Shown here in pieces: positions 1-7,799 of a DNA stretch of 39,463 nt. A model generated the notes under the pieces. That model made no database searches. It had not been told where the DNA came from and saw nothing but the letters and a program-made list of their open reading frames with translations. Made by a program: the position numbers and the translations under genes. The stretch's first letter is position 1. Every line of letters starts with the position of its first letter. The DNA comes from Acidobacteriota bacterium (GTDB lineage: Bacteria > Acidobacteriota > Thermoanaerobaculia > Multivoradales > JAGPDF01): NCBI GenBank assembly GCA_012521815.1, contig JAAYLR010000012.1, positions 1 to 39,463 on the forward strand, written 5' to 3'.

Positions 1-381
1 CTCGTCGTCCTCTCGACCTCGAACACCCTGACGATGGCGGTGCTCGAGCGGGTGCGCGAGCTCGGCACGCTGCGCGCCATCGGCGCCTCGGCGGGGCAGC
101 TCGCCCGGCTCGTGCTCGCCGAGGCGCTCTGGCTGGCGCTGCTCGGCGCGCTCCTCGGCGGCGGCGTGGCGGCGCTGCTCATCGCGCTGCTCAACGCCCT
201 CCACCTGCAGATGCCGCCGCCTCCCGGCGCCGTCAACCCGATCGACCTCCGGCTCGCCTGGGTCCCCGAGGCGTTCGCGGGCGCGGTCCTCCTCATGCTC
301 GCCGTCCTCTCGCTCGCCGCGATCCCGCCACTCGTCCGGGTGGCCCGGCTGCGGATCGTCGAGGCCCTGACGCATACATGA
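1..381 (+). CDS. FtsX/MacB-type ABC transporter permease, C-terminal part
   Basis: The 5' end lies outside the window; the frame is open from base 1. The visible 126 residues begin with the stretch NTLTMAVLERVRELGTLRAI, which is the usual sequence after the penultimate membrane segment of FtsX-domain permeases (MacB and LolC/E group). Two hydrophobic segments follow, near residues 40-65 and 90-112. Such proteins work with a separate ATPase in mechanotransmission or lipoprotein and peptide export rather than in ordinary solute transport. The stop overlaps the start of the next gene (ATGA), a LolA-like protein, so a role in outer-membrane or lipoprotein traffic is plausible. The substrate cannot be told from this fragment. 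Confidence 0.88.
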   Translation, partial: LVVLSTSNTLTMAVLERVRELGTLRAIGASAGQLARLVLAEALWLALLGALLGGGVAALLIALLNALHLQMPPPPGAVNPIDLRLAWVPEAFAGAVLLMLAVLSLAAIPPLVRVARLRIVEALTHT

Positions 382-1160
382 GCCCACCCGGACCGATGGT
401 GGCGCGTGGCCCGATCCGTGAGGCGCTCCTGGCGCTCGTGCTGAGCGCCGTCGCCACTGGCGCCATCGCCGCCGACCCCACGCCCGCCGACCGTGCCCTG
501 CTCGCCGCGAGCAACCTCTTCGCCGCTGCGCCCGAGCAGTTCCGCGCCCGGCTGGCGGCCGGGACGACCGGCGGCGCGCGCACCGAGCTCGAGATCTGGC
601 GCGGCGGCCGCGACTGCCTCCTCGTCCGCCCCCTCGCGGCTCGCCAGCGGGGGAAGCTGATCCTCCAGCGGGGCTCCGAGCGGTGGCTGTTTGCGCCCGG
701 AGCGCGGGAGCCGGTCCGGCTCGGCCCGGGCCTCCGCCTCGCCGGCACGCTCTCCCTCGAAGAGCTCTTCGGGATCGACATCGAGCGCGGCCACCGCCTG
801 CTCGGCGTGGAGAGCGCCGGGCGGATCGTGACTTTCCATCTCGAAGCCGACGAGACGACCGCCGCCGCGACCGGTGCCGCGGCGGTCCGCTGGGTCGTCG
901 ACCGCGAAACGCGGCGACCGCTGCGCGCCGACCTCCTCCTCGCCGGCGGACGGGTGGCGCGGATCGTGGAGTTCCAGGGGTTCCACCCGGGGCGGCGGCC
1001 GCTGCCCGCGCGGCTGGTGCTCAAGGACGTGTTGCGCGGCACCCCGCCGCTCGAGGTCGAGATCCTCGAAGTGGAGGAACGGCCGGTTCCGGCGGCGCTC
1101 TTCGACCTGACCGATAGCAGCGTCCGGGCGCGCCTCCTCGCCGGCGATCCGGAGCTCTGA
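378..1160 (+). CDS. LolA-like outer membrane lipoprotein-sorting protein
   Basis: A 260-residue exported protein. An N-terminal hydrophobic stretch near residues 14-31 ending in AIA looks like a signal peptide. The body is rich in beta-strand patterns, with the WLFAPGAREPVRL and LSLEELFGIDIERGHRLLG segments expected of the LolA-like family that is commonly annotated as outer membrane lipoprotein-sorting protein and sits beside FtsX-type permeases. The family folds as a half beta-barrel that holds lipid or lipoprotein acyl chains in the periplasm. The ATG overlaps the upstream permease stop by four bases, so the two are translationally coupled and probably work together. The exact cargo is unknown. 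Confidence 0.78.
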   Translation: MSPPGPMVARGPIREALLALVLSAVATGAIAADPTPADRALLAASNLFAAAPEQFRARLAAGTTGGARTELEIWRGGRDCLLVRPLAARQRGKLILQRGSERWLFAPGAREPVRLGPGLRLAGTLSLEELFGIDIERGHRLLGVESAGRIVTFHLEADETTAAATGAAAVRWVVDRETRRPLRADLLLAGGRVARIVEFQGFHPGRRPLPARLVLKDVLRGTPPLEVEILEVEERPVPAALFDLTDSSVRARLLAGDPEL

Positions 1161-1184
1161 GACGTTCGTGGCCTGAGTGCGGCC

Positions 1185-3338
1185 TCACGGCCCGGGCCGG
1201 GGGGTGATCTCCACCTCGCCGGCCAGGAGCGGTCCGCCGCCGGTGTCCCCGAACCAGGCGAGATCCTCCCGCACCAGGTCGACCTCCAGCCGGTAGCGGC
1301 CCGGCTCCTGGGGCCAGCCGATCGCCAGCTCCTGGGTCAGCTCCTCGCCTGGAACGATCTCACGCGGCAACCGCGCCCGCCCCTCGCCCGCGAGGACACC
1401 ATCGGCGTCGTAGAGGCGGTACCCCCAGAGGACGGGAAGCGGCGCCCCGCTCGACCAGGGAGCGGTGCCCGTGTTCTCCACCGTGAGGGTGAGCCACGTC
1501 TCCCCTCCGGCCCGTCCCCCCGTCGGCAGCGAGCCCGTGAGGAGCTGCGCGGAGACGAGCTCCGCGAGCGCGTCTCCCCTGCCGAGGTAGCGCACCCTCG
1601 CCTCCCCCTCGCCGGTGGGAGTACGCAGTCGGAAGGTGAGCGCCCGCACCCGGTAGCTGGGTGAATCCGGTGTCCACCAGAAGCTGTGCCATCGCCAGGG
1701 CCGGGAGGGTTCGAGGGTGAGAAGGCGGCGGGCCATCGGCTCGCCGGGCCCGGTCAGCGCGAAACGCCAGCGCCCGGCCCAGTCCCGTACCTCGAGCACC
1801 GCTCCCGCTCCCTCCGCGGCCACGAGGAGGCGCAACGGCGTCCCCGGCCAGTAGGTGGCGAGGATCACCTCGGCGGGCGGCGCCCCGGCCTGCAACCGGA
1901 AGCTTCCGGAGGCGACCTCGGCGAACGGGTCGGTGAAGCGGAGGAAATCGTCCGACCAGTACCGGTCGCGCCGTCCGGCGATCGTCCTCGCGGTGCTCTC
2001 GTACGGCAGCAGGCGAAAGAGCCCGGCGTGGGCGTGACTCTGGCTCCCGGGGTCGATCGCCGTGTAGCGCGCCACCGAGAGCGCCGCGGAGCCGCCCGCG
2101 ATCAGGGCGAGGATCCAGGAGCTGACGATCGCGAGCCGTCCCGGCGCCCCGGTGGGGGCGAACAGGAAGAGCGCGAGCGCCGGCAGGAAGTAGCGGTTCC
2201 CCACGAACGACTCGCCGCCGAAATAGTTGCCCGGCATCCAGACGAGGTAGAAGACGGCGCTCGCCGCCGCCCCGGCGAGCAGGACGAACGTGAGCCGGTC
2301 GGGCCGCCGCAGCGCCGCCGGCACGAGCGCGACGAGGAACGGGAAGTAGACGAGGAGCCCGGTGTGCCGCCCCACGAGGAAGGTGAGCGTGGCCACCGCG
2401 CTGCGCTCGGGCTCGAAACGGGGGCGCACCTGCAGCGTCTGCGTCGCTCGGTGCTCCTCGAACTGCGCCATGACCGCCGCCGCTCCCGGCCCGGCGGGGT
2501 AACCGCTCGCTGCATCGAAGCTCGCCCGCACCGCCCGGTACGGATTGCGGCTCCCCTCCAGCATCGCGGTGGCGGCCAGCACGAGCGCCACCGTCGCCAG
2601 CATGAGCGTGAGCGCCACGAACGCCCGGCGCCACGAACGGGCGAGGAGCCAGTAGCCAGCGGGCAGGAGGGCGAGCAGCAGGTTCGGTTCGCGCAGCGAG
2701 GTGAGCAGGCCGAGGAGCACCGCGCCGGCGGGCAGCGCCCACGGCCGGTCGAGCCGCGTGGCCCACCAGCCGGGCGACGCCGTGGTGACGGGCCGGGCCG
2801 CGCCGAGCGCAAGGGAGAGACCCGCGAGCGCGAGGCCGATCTGGAGCGGCTCGGTCATCCACCAGGCGAGCTGCGGCACGAGCGCCCCGGCGCCGGCGAA
2901 GGTGACGAGGAGGAGCGCGGCGCGCCCCGCGGCGCAGCGCCGGCGCAGCCAGGCCCAGGCCGCGAGGAGCCCGAACAGGAGCGCCACGCCGTTGGCGGCC
3001 CCCATCCCGATCTCGCCCAGCAGGAAGACGAACGGCGCCGCCCAGAGCGCGTAGGCGACCGGCTTCGAGTAGGCGACCCCCTCGGCACCCTGCTGCAGGA
3101 TCAGGTTCACCGGCCCGGCCGGATGGGCTTCGGCCCAGGCGCGGTCCGCCTCGGTGAACCGCAGATCGCCGTCCCGGACGAGGCTCGTGGCCATCGCGAG
3201 GTAGGTGCCCTCGTCACCGTCCAGCGTGGCGAGCGGCGCGCGGATCGCTCCCAGGGCGAGGAAGAAAAGGCCCGCGGCGAGCGCGAGCACGAGCGCCCAC
3301 CAGATCTCGCCACGGGCTCGGTCGGTAGCGGCTTTCAC
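1185..3338 (-). CDS. GT-C-like membrane glycosyltransferase with C-terminal Ig-like domain
   Basis: A 717-residue integral membrane protein starting with GTG. One membrane helix (residues 13-32) is followed by an acidic loop with D40, D42 and E43, the place where GT-C enzymes such as PMT and ArnT carry their catalytic acidic pair. About ten further hydrophobic helices run to about residue 420. The last 200 residues are soluble and end in an Ig-like or CARDB-like module (near 600-710) with ENTGTAPW and PGRYRLEVDLV motifs. By family, such enzymes use a polyprenyl-phosphate sugar on the outer face of the inner membrane. A paralogue of the same design lies divergently across 102 bp. Donor and acceptor are unknown. 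Confidence 0.72.
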   Translation of the reverse strand: MKAATDRARGEIWWALVLALAAGLFFLALGAIRAPLATLDGDEGTYLAMATSLVRDGDLRFTEADRAWAEAHPAGPVNLILQQGAEGVAYSKPVAYALWAAPFVFLLGEIGMGAANGVALLFGLLAAWAWLRRRCAAGRAALLLVTFAGAGALVPQLAWWMTEPLQIGLALAGLSLALGAARPVTTASPGWWATRLDRPWALPAGAVLLGLLTSLREPNLLLALLPAGYWLLARSWRRAFVALTLMLATVALVLAATAMLEGSRNPYRAVRASFDAASGYPAGPGAAAVMAQFEEHRATQTLQVRPRFEPERSAVATLTFLVGRHTGLLVYFPFLVALVPAALRRPDRLTFVLLAGAAASAVFYLVWMPGNYFGGESFVGNRYFLPALALFLFAPTGAPGRLAIVSSWILALIAGGSAALSVARYTAIDPGSQSHAHAGLFRLLPYESTARTIAGRRDRYWSDDFLRFTDPFAEVASGSFRLQAGAPPAEVILATYWPGTPLRLLVAAEGAGAVLEVRDWAGRWRFALTGPGEPMARRLLTLEPSRPWRWHSFWWTPDSPSYRVRALTFRLRTPTGEGEARVRYLGRGDALAELVSAQLLTGSLPTGGRAGGETWLTLTVENTGTAPWSSGAPLPVLWGYRLYDADGVLAGEGRARLPREIVPGEELTQELAIGWPQEPGRYRLEVDLVREDLAWFGDTGGGPLLAGEVEITPRPGP

Positions 3339-3428
3339 GGGTCGGCGGTCGGCTTGCCGGCGAGAACCGTTCCCGCCGGCACGTCATTCTCGCAGAGGTC
3401 GCCCTCCGCCGGGCGCGAGGCCTCCTGC

Positions 3429-3434
3429 TAAGCT
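3429..3434 (+). promoter_or_regulatory. -10-like element of the gene at 3441
   Basis: The sequence TGcTAAGCT contains an extended -10 motif with TAAGCT as the hexamer, exactly six bases before the GTG start at 3441. No convincing -35 box lies 16-18 bases upstream. With the usual distance from -10 to transcription start, RNA would begin at or next to the start codon, which would make this message leaderless. This is an inference from pattern and position and is one of several such cases in the window. Confidence 0.4.
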
Positions 3435-3440
3435 TCCACG

Positions 3441-5684
3441 GTGCGTTCGCGCTCACTCCGCCTCGTCTTCGCCTCCCTCGCGCTGGCGCTCGTCGCCTTC
3501 CCGCTCGCGCTCCGCAAACCCGGCCCGCCGCTGACCCTCAAGGCGGACGAGCCCGCCTACTACCTGATGGCGCTGTCGATCGCGCGCGATTTCGACCTGC
3601 GCTGCGATACCCGCGATCTCGAGCGGCTCTTCGAGGAGTTCCCCTACGGCCCCACCCACAACCTGATCGTCGGCAGCGACGACGGCTGGCGGACGATCCA
3701 CTTCGCCAAGCCGTACGCCTACTCGTTCTTCGCCGCCCCGTTCGCGGCCGTGGCCGGCGCGCAGGGGATGGTCGCGTTCAACTGGCTCCTCCTGCTCGGG
3801 ATGATCTGGCTCGGCGCCCGCTACCTGGGCCGCTCCAACCCGGGGCCGGTCGCGCTGCTCTTCGCGAGCGGCTTCTTCCTCCTCTCGGCCGGCGTGGCGT
3901 ACACGTTCTGGCTCCACCCCGAGATCTTCATGATGGCGGCGGTGACCGTTTCCCTCTACTTCGGACTGACCGAGCACGAGGGAGAGCGCCCCGAGCGGTG
4001 GTGGCGGCGGCCGCTCGCCTGCCCGGCGCTCCGGCTCGCGCTCTCGGGCGCGGCGCTCACGGTCGCCAGCTACCACAAGCCGGTCTACGCCGCCCTCGCC
4101 CTGCCGGTGCTCTACCGTCTCGCCCGGGGAGCCCGCTGGCGGCATCTCGCCGTCTGGCTCGGGAGCAGCGCCCTCGCCGGCCTGCTCCTCGTGGCCGGCG
4201 CGCTCGCCTGGACGGGCAAGCCGTCCGCCTATTTCGGCCAGGACCGCGCCGGCTTCTCGGTCGATCCTCCCGGCGTCTGGCACCGGCTTCCGGAGCCGGC
4301 CCCGGCCGGGGGCGGAACGCCCGCCGAACCACCGGGCGCGAACGCCTGGGGCTGGATCTTCCGGGCTCCGGAATCGGGGCCCGCCCGCCTCGTCGAAGAC
4401 TTCGGCTACTTCCTCTGCGGGCGCCACACCGGGCTCTTCCCCTATCACCCGTTCACGCTCCTGGCGCTGCTGCTCTTCCTCCTCGGCGGCCGGCGTTCCG
4501 GCGAGCGGTGGGCGCTGCTCGCCGCGCTCGCGTTGGTGATGCTCTTCTTCCTCCTGCAGATCCCTTTCAACTGGCACGGCGGCGGGGGGTTCATCGGCAA
4601 CCGGTACTACGTGGCCGTGGTCCCCGGATTCCTCTTTCTCGTGAACCGGATCGCGCCGCTTGCGCTCCTTCCGCTCGGCTTCGCCGCCGGGGGGTTGCTC
4701 ATCGGCCCCCTCTTCTTCTCGCCGCTCGGGGTGAGCGTCTACTATCCGACCCTCCAGGCGCACGTGCGCAACCGGCCGTTCGATCACCTCCCGTTCGAAC
4801 ACTCGCTGGCGCGCAAGATCCCCGGCTATCGCGGCCAGGTGGTGCGGGATCTCTGGTTCTTCGGCCGCCGGGACGTCTTCTTCCCGCAGCGGGACGAGCT
4901 GTTGGTCAGCGCCGGTCCGCCGGTCGAGATCTGGCTGGCGAGCGAACGGCCGCTCGCGAACGCGGTCTTCGAGCTGCGTTCGCCGCGCCCCGGTCAGAGG
5001 ATCTCGATCTCGGTGGCCGGCGAGCGGCGGACTGTCGAGCTGGCGGCCGACGAGGAGCCGGAGCGGCCGCACCCCATCGAGGTCGACCTGCCCCACGCCA
5101 CCCTGAAGCGCGACGAGGACGGGACGCCGGTCTGGCTCTACCGGATCGTCGTGAGGGCACGGCGCGGAGCCCAGCTGGCGGGAGGCATGGAGGACGACGC
5201 CGAGTTCCAGGTCGGCGCGCGGCTCAGCTACTACGGCAGCCGGGAGGAGGTGGCCGCCGATCTCTACCATGCCGAATGGGGGCCGATCGAGCTGCCGGCC
5301 GAAGTCATCGCGGGCGGCCGGCTCACGCTTCCGGTGACGATCCGCAATGCAAGCAAAGCTCCCTGGCCCGCCTCGGCCGGGGGCCGGGTCCAGCTCTCCT
5401 ACCACTGGCTCGCCCCCGACGGCAGCGTGGAGCTCTGGGAGGGCGAGCGCACCCGCCTGCCGGCCGACCTCGCCCCCGGCGAGCAGGCCGCGCTGCCGAT
5501 GCAGATCGCGGTCCCGAACGTACCGGGGAGCTACGACCTGGTCCTCGAGCCGGTGCGCGAAGGGATCGCCTGGTTCCATGAACGTGGACAGGGCAACACC
5601 CTCCGCCGGCACGTGACCGTCCTCCCCGCTGTCGATCTCTCGGAGGTCACCCAACCCGCCGGGAGTCCCGCCCACCCCGGCTGA
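3441..5684 (+). CDS. GT-C-like membrane glycosyltransferase with C-terminal Ig-like domain (paralogue)
   Basis: A 747-residue membrane protein with a GTG start and no Shine-Dalgarno. It repeats the plan of its divergent neighbour: one N-terminal helix, an acidic loop with D36 and E37 (KADEPAYYLMA), several membrane helices to about residue 440, then a soluble region ending in an Ig-like module near residues 620-740 with TIRNASKAPWP and PGSYDLVLEPVREG. The regions GRHTGLFPYHPF and GGGFIGNRYY have counterparts in the neighbour (GRHTGLLVYFPF, GESFVGNRYF), which shows common ancestry. It probably transfers a lipid-linked sugar at the periplasmic face of the membrane. No substrate can be named. 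Confidence 0.72.
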   Translation: MRSRSLRLVFASLALALVAFPLALRKPGPPLTLKADEPAYYLMALSIARDFDLRCDTRDLERLFEEFPYGPTHNLIVGSDDGWRTIHFAKPYAYSFFAAPFAAVAGAQGMVAFNWLLLLGMIWLGARYLGRSNPGPVALLFASGFFLLSAGVAYTFWLHPEIFMMAAVTVSLYFGLTEHEGERPERWWRRPLACPALRLALSGAALTVASYHKPVYAALALPVLYRLARGARWRHLAVWLGSSALAGLLLVAGALAWTGKPSAYFGQDRAGFSVDPPGVWHRLPEPAPAGGGTPAEPPGANAWGWIFRAPESGPARLVEDFGYFLCGRHTGLFPYHPFTLLALLLFLLGGRRSGERWALLAALALVMLFFLLQIPFNWHGGGGFIGNRYYVAVVPGFLFLVNRIAPLALLPLGFAAGGLLIGPLFFSPLGVSVYYPTLQAHVRNRPFDHLPFEHSLARKIPGYRGQVVRDLWFFGRRDVFFPQRDELLVSAGPPVEIWLASERPLANAVFELRSPRPGQRISISVAGERRTVELAADEEPERPHPIEVDLPHATLKRDEDGTPVWLYRIVVRARRGAQLAGGMEDDAEFQVGARLSYYGSREEVAADLYHAEWGPIELPAEVIAGGRLTLPVTIRNASKAPWPASAGGRVQLSYHWLAPDGSVELWEGERTRLPADLAPGEQAALPMQIAVPNVPGSYDLVLEPVREGIAWFHERGQGNTLRRHVTVLPAVDLSEVTQPAGSPAHPG

Positions 5685-5694
5685 CGAATCAAGC

Positions 5695-5732
5695 GGGAGG
5701 CGCCCCGCTCCGGCGCCTCCCTTCGGAGGTGC
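5695..5732 (+). promoter_or_regulatory. two mutually exclusive hairpins before the S9 peptidase gene
   Basis: A perfect 10-bp stem (5695-5704 with 5712-5721, loop of 7) shares its right arm with the left arm of a second hairpin (5713-5720 with 5725-5732, tetraloop CTTC, one G-T pair). The second hairpin includes the GGAGG ribosome binding site at 5725-5729, four bases before the ATG at 5734. The two structures cannot form together. No T-tract follows, so a simple terminator is less likely than a transcript structure that opens or closes the ribosome site, but chance pairing is possible in DNA this rich in G and C. Confidence 0.4.
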
Positions 5733-5733
5733 C

Positions 5734-6771
5734 ATGCGTATTCCCAGGATCCTCACGCTCACCCTCGTTCTCTTCGGCCTCCTCCTGCAGCGCCCGCAAC
5801 CGGCTCGTGCCGCCGGCGAGGACGACCGCGTCGCGAAGCTCGAACGGGCCGTCGAGAGCCTCTCGTTCGAGCTCGATCAGGTGCGCAAGGCGGTCGACGA
5901 CGTCTTCTGGTTCCAGCGCCTCGGCGACGTCGCCGAGGTGGACAAGGTGACCTACGTCGGCCCGCCGAACCCGCGGGGCGAGGAGACGTACGGCATCGCC
6001 AACGAGCGGCATCCGTTCAAGGTGCATCAGTACGTCTTCGTGCCGAAAGGTCTCGATCGCGCCAGACGCCACCCGCTCATCGTCCTCCCCCACGGCGGCG
6101 TGCACGGCGACTTCGGGACCTACCACGTGCACATCGTGCGCGAGATGGTCGCCAGGGGCTGGGTGGTGATCGCCCCGGAGTACCGGGGCTCGACCGGCTA
6201 CGGCCGCGGCTTCTACGAGGCGATCGACTACGGCGGGCTCGAGGTCGACGACGTCGTCGCCGGCCGCGACTGGGCGGTGGAGACGCTGCCGTTCGTCGAC
6301 GGCAAGCGGGTCGCGATCGTCGGCTGGAGCCACGGCGGGATGATCGCCCTGCTCGCGGTCTTCGACCACCCGGAGAAGTTCGCCGCCGCCTACGCCGGGG
6401 TCCCGGTCTCCGACCTCCTCACCCGGCTCGGCTACCTGACCGAGGAGTACAAGGGGTACTTCTCCGCCGCCCATCACATCGGCAAGAGCCCCTACGAGGC
6501 GGTGGACGAGTACCGCCGGCGCTCGCCGGTCTTCCACGCCGAGAAGCTGCGGACCCCGCTCCTCGTCCACGCGACGACGAACGACCGGGACGTCAACGTC
6601 GTGGAGGTCGAAGGGCTGATCCGCGCGCTCAAGGCGGCCGGCAAGAAGTTCGAATCGAAGATCTACCAGGACGCGCCGGGGGGCCACTCGTTCAACCGGA
6701 TCGACACCCCGTACGCCCGGGAGTCCCGGGAGGAGATCTACCGCTTCCTCGAGCGGTACCTCGGTCGCTGA
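5734..6771 (+). CDS. secreted S9 (prolyl oligopeptidase) family alpha/beta-hydrolase
   Basis: A 345-residue exported hydrolase. A signal peptide covers residues 1-26 (ending ARA), followed by a short heptad-like helix near 30-55. The catalytic alpha/beta-hydrolase domain fills the rest: nucleophile Ser199 in GWSHGG, probable acid Asp284 in NDRDVNV and His318 in PGGHSF, with an oxyanion-type PHGG segment near residues 122-125. The family cleaves short peptides after proline or related residues, or hydrolyses esters. The usual beta-propeller that restricts substrate size is absent; only the coiled helix precedes the catalytic domain. The ATG has a clear GGAGG site four bases upstream that can be hidden in a hairpin. 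Confidence 0.85.
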   Translation: MRIPRILTLTLVLFGLLLQRPQPARAAGEDDRVAKLERAVESLSFELDQVRKAVDDVFWFQRLGDVAEVDKVTYVGPPNPRGEETYGIANERHPFKVHQYVFVPKGLDRARRHPLIVLPHGGVHGDFGTYHVHIVREMVARGWVVIAPEYRGSTGYGRGFYEAIDYGGLEVDDVVAGRDWAVETLPFVDGKRVAIVGWSHGGMIALLAVFDHPEKFAAAYAGVPVSDLLTRLGYLTEEYKGYFSAAHHIGKSPYEAVDEYRRRSPVFHAEKLRTPLLVHATTNDRDVNVVEVEGLIRALKAAGKKFESKIYQDAPGGHSFNRIDTPYARESREEIYRFLERYLGR

Positions 6772-6798
6772 GCGGCGCCGCCGAGCGAGGCCGCTCAG
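6768..6798. terminator. hairpin between convergent genes
   Basis: A 9-bp perfect inverted repeat, CTGAGCGGC at 6768-6776 and GCCGCTCAG at 6790-6798, with a 13-base loop, spans the stop codons of the converging S9 peptidase and SGNH genes. It has no T-tract on either side, so if it ends transcription it probably does so weakly or with help. Position is the main argument. Confidence 0.4.
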
Positions 6799-7799
6799 GG
6801 GACGACCGGCACCCGCTTCCAGCCCTGCCCCGCCGCCAGCTCGCGGGCGGCGAAGACCCAGATCACGAGCCGCTTGCCGGCGAGGCCGTCGCCCCGCCGC
6901 AGGAGGTTGACGCGCGCCGGCGTCCCCCCGGAGCCGCGAACCGCGACGAGGTCCACGGGGAAGCCCCACGCGGCGGCGAGATGGTCGGCGAGCCCGCCGC
7001 CGCGGGCGTGCAGCTCGCCGCCGGCGTGGAAGACGAGCGCGTGGCTGTCACCGAGCAGGAGGACCGGGCTCTCCCGCCACGGCGCGAGCGGTGCCCCGCC
7101 GGAGTCGGTGAAGAGGGTCGCCGGCAGCCGTTCGGCCGGGGGCCGCGGCGCGGGCAGGAGGCGCCCAAGGTCGCCTGCGATCGTCAGCTCGTCTCGCGAG
7201 GCGCGAACCTCCCGTCGCGGCACCGCGGCGAGCCACTCCGGGCGTCCCGCCCGTTCGGCGATCGCCGCCGCCGCCACCGCGATCCCGCGCGGCGACCAGT
7301 GGGTGTCGGTGCGGCAGTAGAGCGGCTCCGCCTCCCGCTCGCGAGCCGCCCGCAGCAGCGGCAGCAGATCGAGGACCGCCACTTCGTGGCGCGCGAGCTC
7401 GGCGTAGAGCGCCGCGAGCGGCCGGGCGAGAGCGTCCGCCTCCCGAACGAGAGCGGCCGGCAGGAGCGGCTCGGGGTAGACGAGCGGCTTCGGCGGAACG
7501 GGCACGAGGAGGAGCTCGCCCCCCGCGCGCTGCACCTGCGCCGCGAAATCGACGATCGCCGGGAGGGGGTCGGCCTCGCCGCCCGCGCCGGGCGAGAGGG
7601 CGGCGAGATCGGGCAGGGTGAGCGCCCGCAGATCGGCAGGGAGATAGAGCCATCCGTCCCGTCCCGCCACCACCGCCTCGCCGCCGGCGAGCCGCTCGGC
7701 GAGCCAGCTGCGCGCGTCCCCTTCGTTTGCCGCACCGCAGGCGAGCACCCCCGCCAGCGGCAGGAGCGCCCCGGCGAGCCATCGGAGCCAACGGTTCAT
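6795..7799 (-). CDS. AlgJ/AlgX-type SGNH acyltransferase-like lipoprotein
   Basis: A 334-residue protein. The ATG at 7799 overlaps the upstream stop (ATGA). The N-terminus has a signal sequence with a possible lipobox (AGVLAC, Cys21), so the mature protein may be anchored by lipid. It has the marks of the AlgX/AlgJ SGNH domain: GRDGWLYL near residue 47, PVPPKPLVYPE, D165-T-H167-W and S252 in LLLGDSHA, matching the Asp-x-His and Ser triad of Pseudomonas AlgX. Those enzymes take acetyl groups from an MBOAT partner and place them on a polysaccharide in the periplasm. The MBOAT lies two genes upstream in the same operon. The acyl acceptor here is unknown. Confidence 0.8.
   Translation of the reverse strand: MNRWLRWLAGALLPLAGVLACGAANEGDARSWLAERLAGGEAVVAGRDGWLYLPADLRALTLPDLAALSPGAGGEADPLPAIVDFAAQVQRAGGELLLVPVPPKPLVYPEPLLPAALVREADALARPLAALYAELARHEVAVLDLLPLLRAAREREAEPLYCRTDTHWSPRGIAVAAAAIAERAGRPEWLAAVPRREVRASRDELTIAGDLGRLLPAPRPPAERLPATLFTDSGGAPLAPWRESPVLLLGDSHALVFHAGGELHARGGGLADHLAAAWGFPVDLVAVRGSGGTPARVNLLRRGDGLAGKRLVIWVFAARELAAGQGWKRVPVVP

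Noticed and set aside
1170-1192. Hairpin between the LolA-like and GT-C genes
   Set aside because: GGCCTGAG with CTCAcGGCC needs a bulge, has only 8 pairs and no T-tract; too weak to call a terminator.
1686-3431. Long open frame on the plus strand, opposite the first GT-C gene
   Set aside because: Antisense of a well-supported membrane protein gene; its translation is low-complexity Arg/Gly/Glu, as expected from GC-rich codon shadows.
3453-5762. Long open frame on the minus strand opposite the second GT-C gene
   Set aside because: Low-complexity shadow composition (runs of Glu, Arg, Gly) and complete overlap with a gene with clear family motifs.
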